5,546 nucleotides of DNA from CAVZKK01 sp964573475. Lineage in GTDB: Archaea > Thermoproteota > Bathyarchaeia > Bathyarchaeales > Bathycorpusculaceae. Positions within the stretch are counted from its first letter, which is position 1. The number at the start of each line of letters is the position of its first letter. Location: NCBI GenBank assembly GCA_964573475.1, contig CAZNJT010000091.1, positions 1 to 5,546 on the forward strand, given 5' to 3'. Shown here piece by piece: positions 1 through 5,223 of the stretch. Both the position numbers and the translations under genes were made by a program. The notes under the pieces are model-generated. The model saw only the letters and a program-made list of their open reading frames with translations, was not told where the DNA came from and ran no database searches.

Positions 1-1535
1 GATTTCACTGCTTGTTCCTTCACTACTAGTGGCTCCACCACTCCGTTTTCTTGCATGTTTTCAATTTTTCCTGTGAAAACATTTACTCCCATGTATTCTC
101 CGTCTTTTTTCTCGTGGGCAGCCCTCAGTTCTACCAGTATGTCTATTGGTTCCAGTCCTGCGTTTTCAGCTAACGTTCTTGGTATTACCTCAATGGCGTC
201 GGCGAAGGCTTCTATGGCAAGTTGTTCTCTTCCACCAACCTTTGTGGCATAACCTCGAAGTTCTTTAGCTACTTCAACTTCTACTGCGCCGCCACCAGCG
301 ACTATTTTGTTGTTTTCTATTACGTCTGAGACAACAGATAAAGCGTCGTTCATGGCTCTTTCTGCTTCATCAACCATCCTTTCAAGTCCAGCCCGTATAA
401 GCACAGCCACCGATCGAGGGTCTTTGCATTTCTCGACGAAAATCATTTTGTCTTCGCCTATTTTGCGTTCTTCGACAATGCCCGCTTCTCCTAAGTCTTG
501 GGGTCTTAAGTCATCTAAATTTGTGATCATTCTTCCGCCTGTTGCCCTTGCAAGCTTCTCCATGTCTGACTGTTTCACTCTTCTGGCTGCCAATATTCCC
601 TCTTTTGCTAGGAAGTGTTGTGCCATGTCGTCTATGCCTTTCTGGCAGAAAACGACGTTTGCTTCTGCGGCCTTTATTTTGTCCACCATTTCCTTCAGCA
701 TTTTGGTTTCTTGGTCTAGGAAAGCTTTCATTTGGTTTGGGTCGCGGATTCTTATTTCGGCGCTGATTTCTGTCTTTTCAATTTCAAGTGGGCAGTCTAG
801 CAACACTATTTTTGCGTTTTCTAATTTTTTAGGCATTCCAGGGTGAACGGCTTCTTTGTCTATTATTAAGCCTTGGATAAGCTGGGATTCGAGAAGGCTT
901 TTTCCCGTTTTCTTTATTATTTGGATGTTGTCTATGTCTGCGAGTCTTCTGTCTCCGCGTTTTTCAGCTATTTGTTTCACGGCGTCAATTGCGATTTCTG
1001 CCAAGTGCTCTTTCGCCGAACCTACGGCTTTGCTTGCCATTGACGTTACGGCGACTTTCTTCAGTGTTTCACGGTCTTCGATGTCTACTGGTATTGAGAT
1101 TTTGTTTATGGTTTCCATTGCGTTTTGTACCGCTTTGCGGTAACCGCTTACCATTATCGTTGGGTGGATGTTCTGGTCTAGGAGTTCTTCTGCCCTTTTT
1201 AATAGTTCGCCTGCTAGGACTACAGCGGTTGTTGTTCCGTCGCCTACCATGTCGTCTTGTGTTTTTGCAATTTCCACCATCATTTTGGCTGCCGGATGAT
1301 CCACTTCCATTTCGTTTAGGATTGCTGCGCCGTCGTTTGTTATTGTTATGTCTCCGAGGCTGTCGATGAGCATTTTATCCATGCCACGTGGACCCAGCGT
1401 GGTCTTTAACACCTCGCCGATTATGCGGGCTGCCATTATGTTGTTTCTTTGGGCTTCTCTTCCTCTGCTTCTGGTTGTGCCTTCTTTGAGAATTAGGACT
1501 GGCTGTCCCGAGGCTGTGGTTGTTAGGTAAGCCAT
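1..1535 (-). CDS. ths: Thermosome (group II chaperonin) subunit, C-terminus cut by window edge
   Basis: This encodes a subunit of the archaeal cytosolic chaperonin, the double-ring ATP-driven folding machine related to eukaryotic CCT/TCP-1. The frame is open from ATG 1535 to the left edge, giving 511 residues. Thermosome subunits are usually about 540-550, so only a few dozen C-terminal residues are missing. Visible family motifs are TLGPRGMDKML (about residues 46-56), NDGAAIL (about 67-73), the nucleotide-binding GDGTTT (98-103), MNDAL with the likely catalytic Asp near 397, and GGGAVE (414-419). The equatorial, intermediate and apical domains follow in the normal order with no insertion or frameshift. 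The start is supported by GGAGGA five bases upstream (1541-1546 on the plus strand) and a TATA box about 60 bases upstream. It is divergent from the MoaD-like gene. Which thermosome paralog (alpha, beta or other) this is cannot be told from the window. Confidence 0.97.
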   Translation of the reverse strand, partial: MAYLTTTASGQPVLILKEGTTRSRGREAQRNNIMAARIIGEVLKTTLGPRGMDKMLIDSLGDITITNDGAAILNEMEVDHPAAKMMVEIAKTQDDMVGDGTTTAVVLAGELLKRAEELLDQNIHPTIMVSGYRKAVQNAMETINKISIPVDIEDRETLKKVAVTSMASKAVGSAKEHLAEIAIDAVKQIAEKRGDRRLADIDNIQIIKKTGKSLLESQLIQGLIIDKEAVHPGMPKKLENAKIVLLDCPLEIEKTEISAEIRIRDPNQMKAFLDQETKMLKEMVDKIKAAEANVVFCQKGIDDMAQHFLAKEGILAARRVKQSDMEKLARATGGRMITNLDDLRPQDLGEAGIVEERKIGEDKMIFVEKCKDPRSVAVLIRAGLERMVDEAERAMNDALSVVSDVIENNKIVAGGGAVEVEVAKELRGYATKVGGREQLAIEAFADAIEVIPRTLAENAGLEPIDILVELRAAHEKKDGEYMGVNVFTGKIENMQENGVVEPLVVKEQAVK

Positions 1536-1597
1536 ACAAATCCTCCATTCAAGGTTAAAATGTTTTTTATTAATCGGAATAAGCAAAATGCCCCAAA

Positions 1598-1605
1598 AAT
1601 ATAAA
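1598..1605 (-). promoter_or_regulatory. TATA box for the thermosome gene
   Basis: On the minus strand this reads TTTATATT, close to the archaeal TATA consensus, with purines (GTAAAGG) just upstream where a BRE would be. Transcription would start about 25 bases downstream, near 1573-1576, giving a leader of about 40 nt that contains the GGAGGA Shine-Dalgarno sequence. The same bases read AATATAAA on the plus strand, so the element is nearly symmetric and might also serve rightward transcription. Confidence 0.6.
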
Positions 1606-1650
1606 CCTTTACCTCTACTTATTCAAATCGCATATTCCATTGCATAACAG

Positions 1651-1660
1651 TTTAAATTTT
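1651..1660 (+). promoter_or_regulatory. TATA-like element for the MoaD-like/radical SAM operon
   Basis: TTTAAATTTT lies about 40 bases upstream of the proposed TTG start at 1694. The predicted transcription start is near 1680, immediately before a GGTGGT Shine-Dalgarno sequence, giving a very short leader. If this is the promoter, an upstream TTG at 1640 would not be transcribed and cannot be the start. The alternative is the symmetric TATA element at 1598-1605 acting rightward. Confidence 0.45.
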
Positions 1661-1681
1661 GGCTTGCAGTTTTTGATTATT

Positions 1682-1687
1682 GGTGGT
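1682..1687 (+). promoter_or_regulatory. Shine-Dalgarno sequence that fixes the TTG start at 1694
   Basis: GGTGGT ends six bases before TTG 1694. Its GGTG pairs with the CACC of the 16S 3' end. No comparable site precedes TTG 1640. This supports the shorter protein, whose first residues line up with the usual MoaD/ThiS beta-strand start. Confidence 0.5.
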
Positions 1688-1693
1688 TGTGCC

Positions 1694-1987
1694 TTGCAAG
1701 TTTCGGTGCGCTTCTTTACAAGTCTAAGGGAGTTAACTGGTAAAAAAGAGGAAACCCTAAAGTTTCGAGATGGCGAAACAGTAACGGTGGATAAAGTTCT
1801 TAAAAGATTGGCTGAGCGTTATGGAAAAAGCTTCGTTGAATATGTTTATGACAGCAAGACAGGCGAGGTTAAGGGTTTTCTGCAGTTTCTCGTTAATGGG
1901 AGAAGTGCATCTGCGCTTGACGGTTTAGATACAAAACTTGCGGACGGCGATGTTTTAGCTATAATACCGCCTGTTGGCGGCGGCTAA
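1694..1987 (+). CDS. MoaD/ThiS-family sulfur carrier protein
   Basis: This is a small ubiquitin-fold (beta-grasp) protein of 97 residues with a TTG start. It resembles archaeal MoaD/ThiS/SAMP proteins, typically about 80-100 residues. The N-terminal strand QVSVRFFTSLRELTG is the classical MoaD opening. LQFLVNGR (about 63-70) and LADGDVLAIIPPVGGG at the C-terminus match the conserved end. The last two glycines are the site that an E1-like enzyme (MoeB/ThiF/UbaA) adenylates and converts to a thiocarboxylate in this family. An in-frame TTG at 1640 would add 18 residues (MHNSLNFGLQFLIIGGCA), but it lies upstream of a TATA-like box and lacks a Shine-Dalgarno sequence, so I prefer 1694. The stop is three bases before the next gene, so the two are almost certainly co-transcribed and perhaps translationally coupled. 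Whether it serves molybdenum/tungsten cofactor, tRNA thiolation, protein conjugation or a dedicated role with the neighbour is not shown by the sequence. Confidence 0.9.
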   Translation: MQVSVRFFTSLRELTGKKEETLKFRDGETVTVDKVLKRLAERYGKSFVEYVYDSKTGEVKGFLQFLVNGRSASALDGLDTKLADGDVLAIIPPVGGG

Positions 1988-1990
1988 TTT

Positions 1991-3103
1991 ATGGGGAAAT
2001 GTTTGGTTTGTGGCGAAAAAGCCGAGACTATTTCGGATAAGTTAGGTATTTGTCTGAATTGCATAAGAGGAAAACCTGAAAAAGGGCTTGAAATTACAAG
2101 GCGGGTGCATGCGAAGAGTCGCGCTGTTTTTGGTTTGCCTCCAGAGCCGCCAAAAGATGTTGGAGGATTGTCTTGTGGGGTTTGTGCCAACGATTGTATA
2201 ATTGGCGTGGGTAATTGTGGTTTTTGTGGGCTTGTCTGGAATGTTGGCGGGCGTCTGATTCGTTTCGGCGGCACAGCTGAAAAAGGTGTTTTGGAGTGGT
2301 ATTATGATGGTTTGCCGACTAACTGTGTTAGTTGGTGGTTTTGTCCCGGCTGTACGGGGAGTGGCTACCCTAAATATGCGTATAAGCAAGGGGCGGAGTA
2401 TGGCTATGCGAATTTGGCGGTTTTTTATGGAGCTTGCAGTTACGATTGTCTTTTCTGTCAGAATTGGCGTTACCGCAACCTATCAGCGAAACATAAGCCT
2501 GTTATGAGTGCTGAGGCTTTAGCAGACAAAGTGGATCAGCATGTTTCTTGCATATGCTATTTTGGCGGTGACCCCTCGCCTCAAATGCCTCACTTGATTG
2601 AGGTGAGCCGAATAGCCTATGAAAAAGCTAAGGCTGAAGAGCGAATCCTTCGTATTTGCTGGGAAACTAATGGCTACATGAATCCTAAATTGGCGGAGAA
2701 AGCTGCAGAATACGCTTTGGAAAGCGGAGGAAACATAAAGTTTGATTTAAAGACTTGGAGTGAAGAATTGAATATTGCTTTGTGTGGAGTTTCCAACAAG
2801 CCAACCCTAGCCAACTTCAAAATGATTGGAGAAAAATTCTATAAAAAGCGACCTGAACTGCCTCTGCTTTCTGCTAGCACATTGCTTGTTCCAGGCTATA
2901 TAGACAATGAAGAAGTGGAAAACATAGCCAAATTCATGAGTGAAATAGATCAGAATATTCCATACACGCTCTTAGCCTTTTATCCATGTTATGTAATGAA
3001 TGATTTACCAACAACAAGCAAAAAGCAAGCATTGGAATGCCAAAAAGCAGCAGAAAAACACCTAAAAAACACACGCATAGGAAACATGCACCTACTCTCA
3101 TAG
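1991..3103 (+). CDS. Radical SAM enzyme, COG1180 (PflA-like) type, with N-terminal zinc ribbon
   Basis: This is a 370-residue protein beginning at ATG 1991, three bases after the MoaD-like stop. Residues 4-24 form a C-x2-C-x13-C-x2-C zinc ribbon. Residues 62-79 form C-x2-C-x3-C-x6-C-x2-C followed by a GRLIRFG-type stretch, the N-terminal module typical of COG1180/AmmeMemoRadiSam-type proteins. Further cysteines lie at 112, 118 and 121. The radical SAM cluster motif is CSYDCLFC (C149, C153, C156) followed by QNW. FGGDPSPQ (191-198) occupies the GGE motif position that binds the SAM amino group, with Asp in place of Glu. ETNG (225-228), KFDLKTW (250-256), LVPGYID (299-305) and LAFYPCY (328-334) follow as in PflA-like activases. 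It should cleave SAM with a 4Fe-4S cluster to make a 5'-deoxyadenosyl radical. The substrate is unknown. The protein contains 21 cysteines, so additional metal sites are likely. Synonymous codons change from T/G-ending to A/C-ending in the last quarter. Confidence 0.93.
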   Translation: MGKCLVCGEKAETISDKLGICLNCIRGKPEKGLEITRRVHAKSRAVFGLPPEPPKDVGGLSCGVCANDCIIGVGNCGFCGLVWNVGGRLIRFGGTAEKGVLEWYYDGLPTNCVSWWFCPGCTGSGYPKYAYKQGAEYGYANLAVFYGACSYDCLFCQNWRYRNLSAKHKPVMSAEALADKVDQHVSCICYFGGDPSPQMPHLIEVSRIAYEKAKAEERILRICWETNGYMNPKLAEKAAEYALESGGNIKFDLKTWSEELNIALCGVSNKPTLANFKMIGEKFYKKRPELPLLSASTLLVPGYIDNEEVENIAKFMSEIDQNIPYTLLAFYPCYVMNDLPTTSKKQALECQKAAEKHLKNTRIGNMHLLS

Positions 3104-3108
3104 AAACC

Positions 3109-3135
3109 ATGGTTAAACTAGTAGATTGAATCTGC
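3109..3135 (+). repeat. Short dispersed repeat, copy 1
   Basis: This copy begins six bases after the radical SAM stop codon. It starts with ATGGTTAAAC-TAGT, which is identical to copy 2 except for a 3-nt AAC insertion there. It ends in an inverted repeat, AGATT-G-AATCT (3123-3133). If a T-G pair is allowed, the arms extend to 3121-3135. As RNA it could form GUAGA/UCUGC around a UUGAA loop. Confidence 0.4.
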
Positions 3136-3259
3136 ATATAAGGGGGGGTAAGTCAGCCTCCTCACACAGATTTATCTCATAATCATGCCTAATGTCTGTT
3201 AGAAACCTCTTTTGCAAAAAACCTAGAGGGGTCTATCCGTATTGGTTGATTTTTGCGCC

Positions 3260-3265
3260 AAAAAA
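3260..3265 (-). terminator. Probable T-tract terminator downstream of aIF5B
   Basis: On the minus strand a run of six T lies 23 bases past the aIF5B stop, and a second run of six T lies further on at 3216-3221. Archaeal RNA polymerase terminates at U-rich tracts without needing a hairpin, so these are reasonable 3' ends. For the opposite gene, the best plus-strand tract is five T at 3250-3254. Confidence 0.35.
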
Positions 3266-3288
3266 TAGAGGAGGGTAGCAATTTTAGG

Positions 3289-5070
3289 TTATGCTGCCCA
3301 GAAGGGTGTTTTCTTTCTCTTTAGGTTTGTGTATTCGTTTAGTGCTTCTTGCTCTTCGGTTGTTAACCTATCCATAAATGTTGTTAGCAACACTTTTGCG
3401 TGTGGTTCTGGCACTTTCACGTATAAGGTGTCTTTTTCGAAGATGTGTCTTCCAACTATCGGCTTATCCATGGATATTGCGACCTGCATTCCTTTTCCAG
3501 CTTCTGGCAAAGCTTTGCCTTTTTCTTGGATTTGCTGTATTTCGCCTATTTCCTCGCCATCCTCAGCCCTCACGAGAACGCTTTTCGGCTTTATATTTCC
3601 CGCCAATATTTCCACGCCCACTATTGCTGGCTTTGCCCTTCGGAAAACATAGCCTTCCAAAACGCGGATTTTTGCAGGTTTAACCAGATTGTCAAATTCC
3701 TGCTCAAACTTTGCTTCACGTTGAGTTTTAAGCCAAGACAAGTAATTATCTATTAAATGGTAAATTATTTTTTCCCTAAACACTTGAACATCCTTAATTG
3801 AAGCTTCTTCTTCTGCGTCTGGCAAAATTTTGACGTTGAAGGCTAAAATAACGCCATATAGGGGTTCATGTTCCTTTACAACCGAAGCTTCTGTAACATC
3901 CCGCTTTGAAATGTCTCCAACATCCGCCAGCCGAATGGGCACACCATTGCCTTTTAAGTTTTCAGCAATAGCCTCCAAAGACCCCAGCGTATCAGCCTTC
4001 AAAACAATCCCCTCCACATCTGTCACAATTCTAATCTTCTCAATCTCCTCAGAAACAAGCCTCACATACTTTTCAGGCTTTTCACCCTCAGCAACACCGT
4101 ATAAAGGAGCTCCAGCCAAGGCGCCTTCCAAATCTGGCGCAACAATTTTAACTCCAGCCGCAGCGGAAACAGAATCTACGGAAGAAAACTTATCCCTTGG
4201 GTCTCTAATCTCGTCTAAAGGTTTGGGAACCAAAATTGCCCTTATCCGCGTTACAATAGGCTTTTCCTTTCCGCCCACAACTATCATATCGTCCTTCTGC
4301 AAGGTTCCATCATAAATTATGGTGTTAAGCGTCAACCCCAAACCCGGTTCTTCCTTAACCTCTAATACAGTGCCCTTCGCTGGGCCTTCAGTTGTCTGCA
4401 GTCGCTTCTTTAGATGCTGTTGTGTTAAACCAATGAGAACCATTAGAAGGTCAGTTATGCCTTCGCCAGTTTTGGCGCTGGTAGGCACTATTGCCACAGT
4501 TTTTGTAAAGTCTTTTATGTGGTCGAAGCGATCCGTCTTAAACCCTAATCGTGAAAACACGCCTATGATGTCGTAGAGTTTTGTGTCCAAATCCTGCCGG
4601 ACATAAGGGTCCTGCAATTGATAAGCTCTCAAAAATGGCGTGTCCGAATAGGATTTCCAGCCTGGTACGCGGTCTATCTTGTTTGCAGCCACGAGAAAAG
4701 GTGTTTTACGCGTCTTCAAAATCTCTATGCACTCGTAGGTTTGAGCCTCAAAACTTCGCAGAATATCAATCACGAGGATGGCTATGTCAGCGGCGCTTCC
4801 GCCCCTTTTACGCAGGTTCGTAAAAGCCTCATGTCCAGGCGTGTCAATAACGAGTAAGCCTGGAATTTCGATTTCGCTCTTAACCATAGAAAGTAAGGGT
4901 CCAACCAATTGCTTAAGTGTGTCAACTGGGAAAAAACTCGCGCCGATGTGTTGTGTTATTCCTCCAGCTTCACGAGCTTGAACGGTTGTTTTGCGAATTT
5001 TGTCCAAGAGCAGGGTCTTGCCAGTGTCTACATGACCGAGGACGCAGACGATTGGTTGGCGAATAGGCAT
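3289..5070 (-). CDS. infB: Translation initiation factor aIF5B (IF2-like GTPase)
   Basis: This is the universal initiation GTPase that promotes ribosomal subunit joining and positions initiator tRNA. The protein is 593 residues, the normal archaeal aIF5B length, and lacks the long N-terminal extension of eukaryotic eIF5B. Five G-motifs are visible: G1 GHVDTGKT (12-19), switch I EAGGITQHIGAS (34-45), G3 DTPGH (76-80), G4 NKID (130-133) and G5 SAK (198-200). Domain II begins near 225 with the KGTVLEV and GLTLNTIIYDGTL segments. Domains III and IV follow, the latter with AGNIKPKS and a C-terminal helix ending PFWAA. No intein interrupts the GTPase motifs, where archaeal infB genes sometimes carry one. 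The start ATG 5070 has GGAG (5081-5084) ten bases upstream. The G1 motif has Thr where many archaeal copies have His. Synonymous codon preference changes several times along the gene. It is convergent with the radical SAM gene and divergent from the DUF4342 gene. Confidence 0.98.
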   Translation of the reverse strand: MPIRQPIVCVLGHVDTGKTLLLDKIRKTTVQAREAGGITQHIGASFFPVDTLKQLVGPLLSMVKSEIEIPGLLVIDTPGHEAFTNLRKRGGSAADIAILVIDILRSFEAQTYECIEILKTRKTPFLVAANKIDRVPGWKSYSDTPFLRAYQLQDPYVRQDLDTKLYDIIGVFSRLGFKTDRFDHIKDFTKTVAIVPTSAKTGEGITDLLMVLIGLTQQHLKKRLQTTEGPAKGTVLEVKEEPGLGLTLNTIIYDGTLQKDDMIVVGGKEKPIVTRIRAILVPKPLDEIRDPRDKFSSVDSVSAAAGVKIVAPDLEGALAGAPLYGVAEGEKPEKYVRLVSEEIEKIRIVTDVEGIVLKADTLGSLEAIAENLKGNGVPIRLADVGDISKRDVTEASVVKEHEPLYGVILAFNVKILPDAEEEASIKDVQVFREKIIYHLIDNYLSWLKTQREAKFEQEFDNLVKPAKIRVLEGYVFRRAKPAIVGVEILAGNIKPKSVLVRAEDGEEIGEIQQIQEKGKALPEAGKGMQVAISMDKPIVGRHIFEKDTLYVKVPEPHAKVLLTTFMDRLTTEEQEALNEYTNLKRKKTPFWAA

Positions 5071-5079
5071 TTGGCAATC

Positions 5080-5086
5080 TCTCCTT
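5080..5086 (-). promoter_or_regulatory. infB: Shine-Dalgarno sequence of aIF5B
   Basis: The minus strand reads AAGGAGA, with the GGAG core ten bases before ATG 5070. It supports this start, which also agrees with the usual aIF5B N-terminus (a short lead followed by the PIVCVLGH strand and P-loop). Confidence 0.6.
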
Positions 5087-5090
5087 TGAT

Positions 5091-5118
5091 ATGGTTAAAC
5101 AACTAGTCATTCAATGAC
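5091..5118 (+). repeat. Short dispersed repeat, copy 2, with perfect palindrome
   Basis: ATGGTTAAAC-AAC-TAGT is followed by the perfect odd palindrome GTCATT-C-AATGAC (5106-5118). It shares the 14-nt box and an ATT-N-AAT core with copy 1 at 3109-3135, but the palindrome arms differ while remaining self-complementary. It lies in the aIF5B leader or at its transcription start, just upstream of the Shine-Dalgarno sequence, so it may instead be an operator for aIF5B. Confidence 0.4.
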
Positions 5119-5129
5119 GCACTTCAAAA

Positions 5130-5155
5130 CTAATAAACTATTACCCTAATAAATA
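5130..5155 (-). promoter_or_regulatory. infB: Candidate TATA elements for aIF5B
   Basis: Two AT-rich candidates occur on the minus strand: TATTTATT (5148-5155) and TTTATTAG (5130-5137). They would place the transcription start near 5123 or 5105, giving leaders of about 53 or 35 nt. In either case the palindrome at 5106-5118 falls in the leader or at the start point. Neither box is a strong consensus and I cannot choose between them. Confidence 0.3.
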
Positions 5156-5175
5156 CTCAGCCATTTTATTCGCAA

Positions 5176-5186
5176 TATATTTAAAT
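5176..5186 (+). promoter_or_regulatory. TATA box for the DUF4342 gene
   Basis: TATATTTAAAT is a strong archaeal TATA-like element. Centred near 5181, it predicts transcription from about 5205-5208, just before the GGTGA Shine-Dalgarno sequence. The in-frame ATG at 5185 overlaps this box and would therefore not be in the transcript. Confidence 0.6.
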
Positions 5187-5211
5187 GCGGGGGCAGAATT
5201 CTGTTAGAAAT

Positions 5212-5216
5212 GGTGA
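5212..5216 (+). promoter_or_regulatory. Shine-Dalgarno sequence that fixes the TTG start at 5224
   Basis: GGTGA matches the anti-Shine-Dalgarno complement exactly and ends seven bases before TTG 5224, an ideal spacing. No such site precedes ATG 5185. Confidence 0.65.
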
Positions 5217-5223
5217 AAAGATT

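Larger units (their letters stand above)
3104..3288. other. Convergent intergenic region between the radical SAM gene and aIF5B
   Basis: This 185-base gap holds no convincing gene. It contains one copy of a short repeat (3109-3135), a seven-G run (3142-3148) after a TATA-like CATATAAG (3134-3141), and a weak inverted repeat CCTCT/AGAGG (3206-3210 and 3225-3229) around a TTTTGCAAAA palindrome. T-tracts usable as archaeal terminators are present on both strands. Two GAGGAGG-like strings occur, but neither precedes a plausible reading frame at normal spacing. Confidence 0.6.

Noticed and set aside
55..1530. Several plus-strand open frames across the first 1.5 kb, including one of 179 codons at 307-846
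   Set aside because: They are antisense to the thermosome frame, have low-complexity Ser/Phe/Leu-rich translations and lack family motifs; the minus-strand reading has unmistakable chaperonin motifs.
1984..2389. Minus-strand open frames (96 and 115 codons) opposite the radical SAM gene
   Set aside because: They are shadows of the plus-strand gene, with no recognisable motif, while the plus strand carries CxxxCxxC and other conserved radical SAM motifs.
3151..3192. C/D-box-like strings (ATTATGA and CTGA) on the minus strand in the convergent gap
   Set aside because: The C box deviates from RTGATGA and there are no convincing C'/D' boxes, so a C/D guide RNA is not supported.
3266..3377. Strong GAGGAGGG followed by ATG 3291 and a 28-codon plus-strand frame
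   Set aside because: The spacing to the ATG is about 17 bases, too long for a Shine-Dalgarno site, and the frame is antisense to the conserved end of aIF5B.
3829..4315. Plus-strand open frame of 161 codons inside aIF5B
   Set aside because: It is an antisense shadow with a Ser/Thr-rich translation; it overlaps conserved domains II-III of aIF5B on the other strand.
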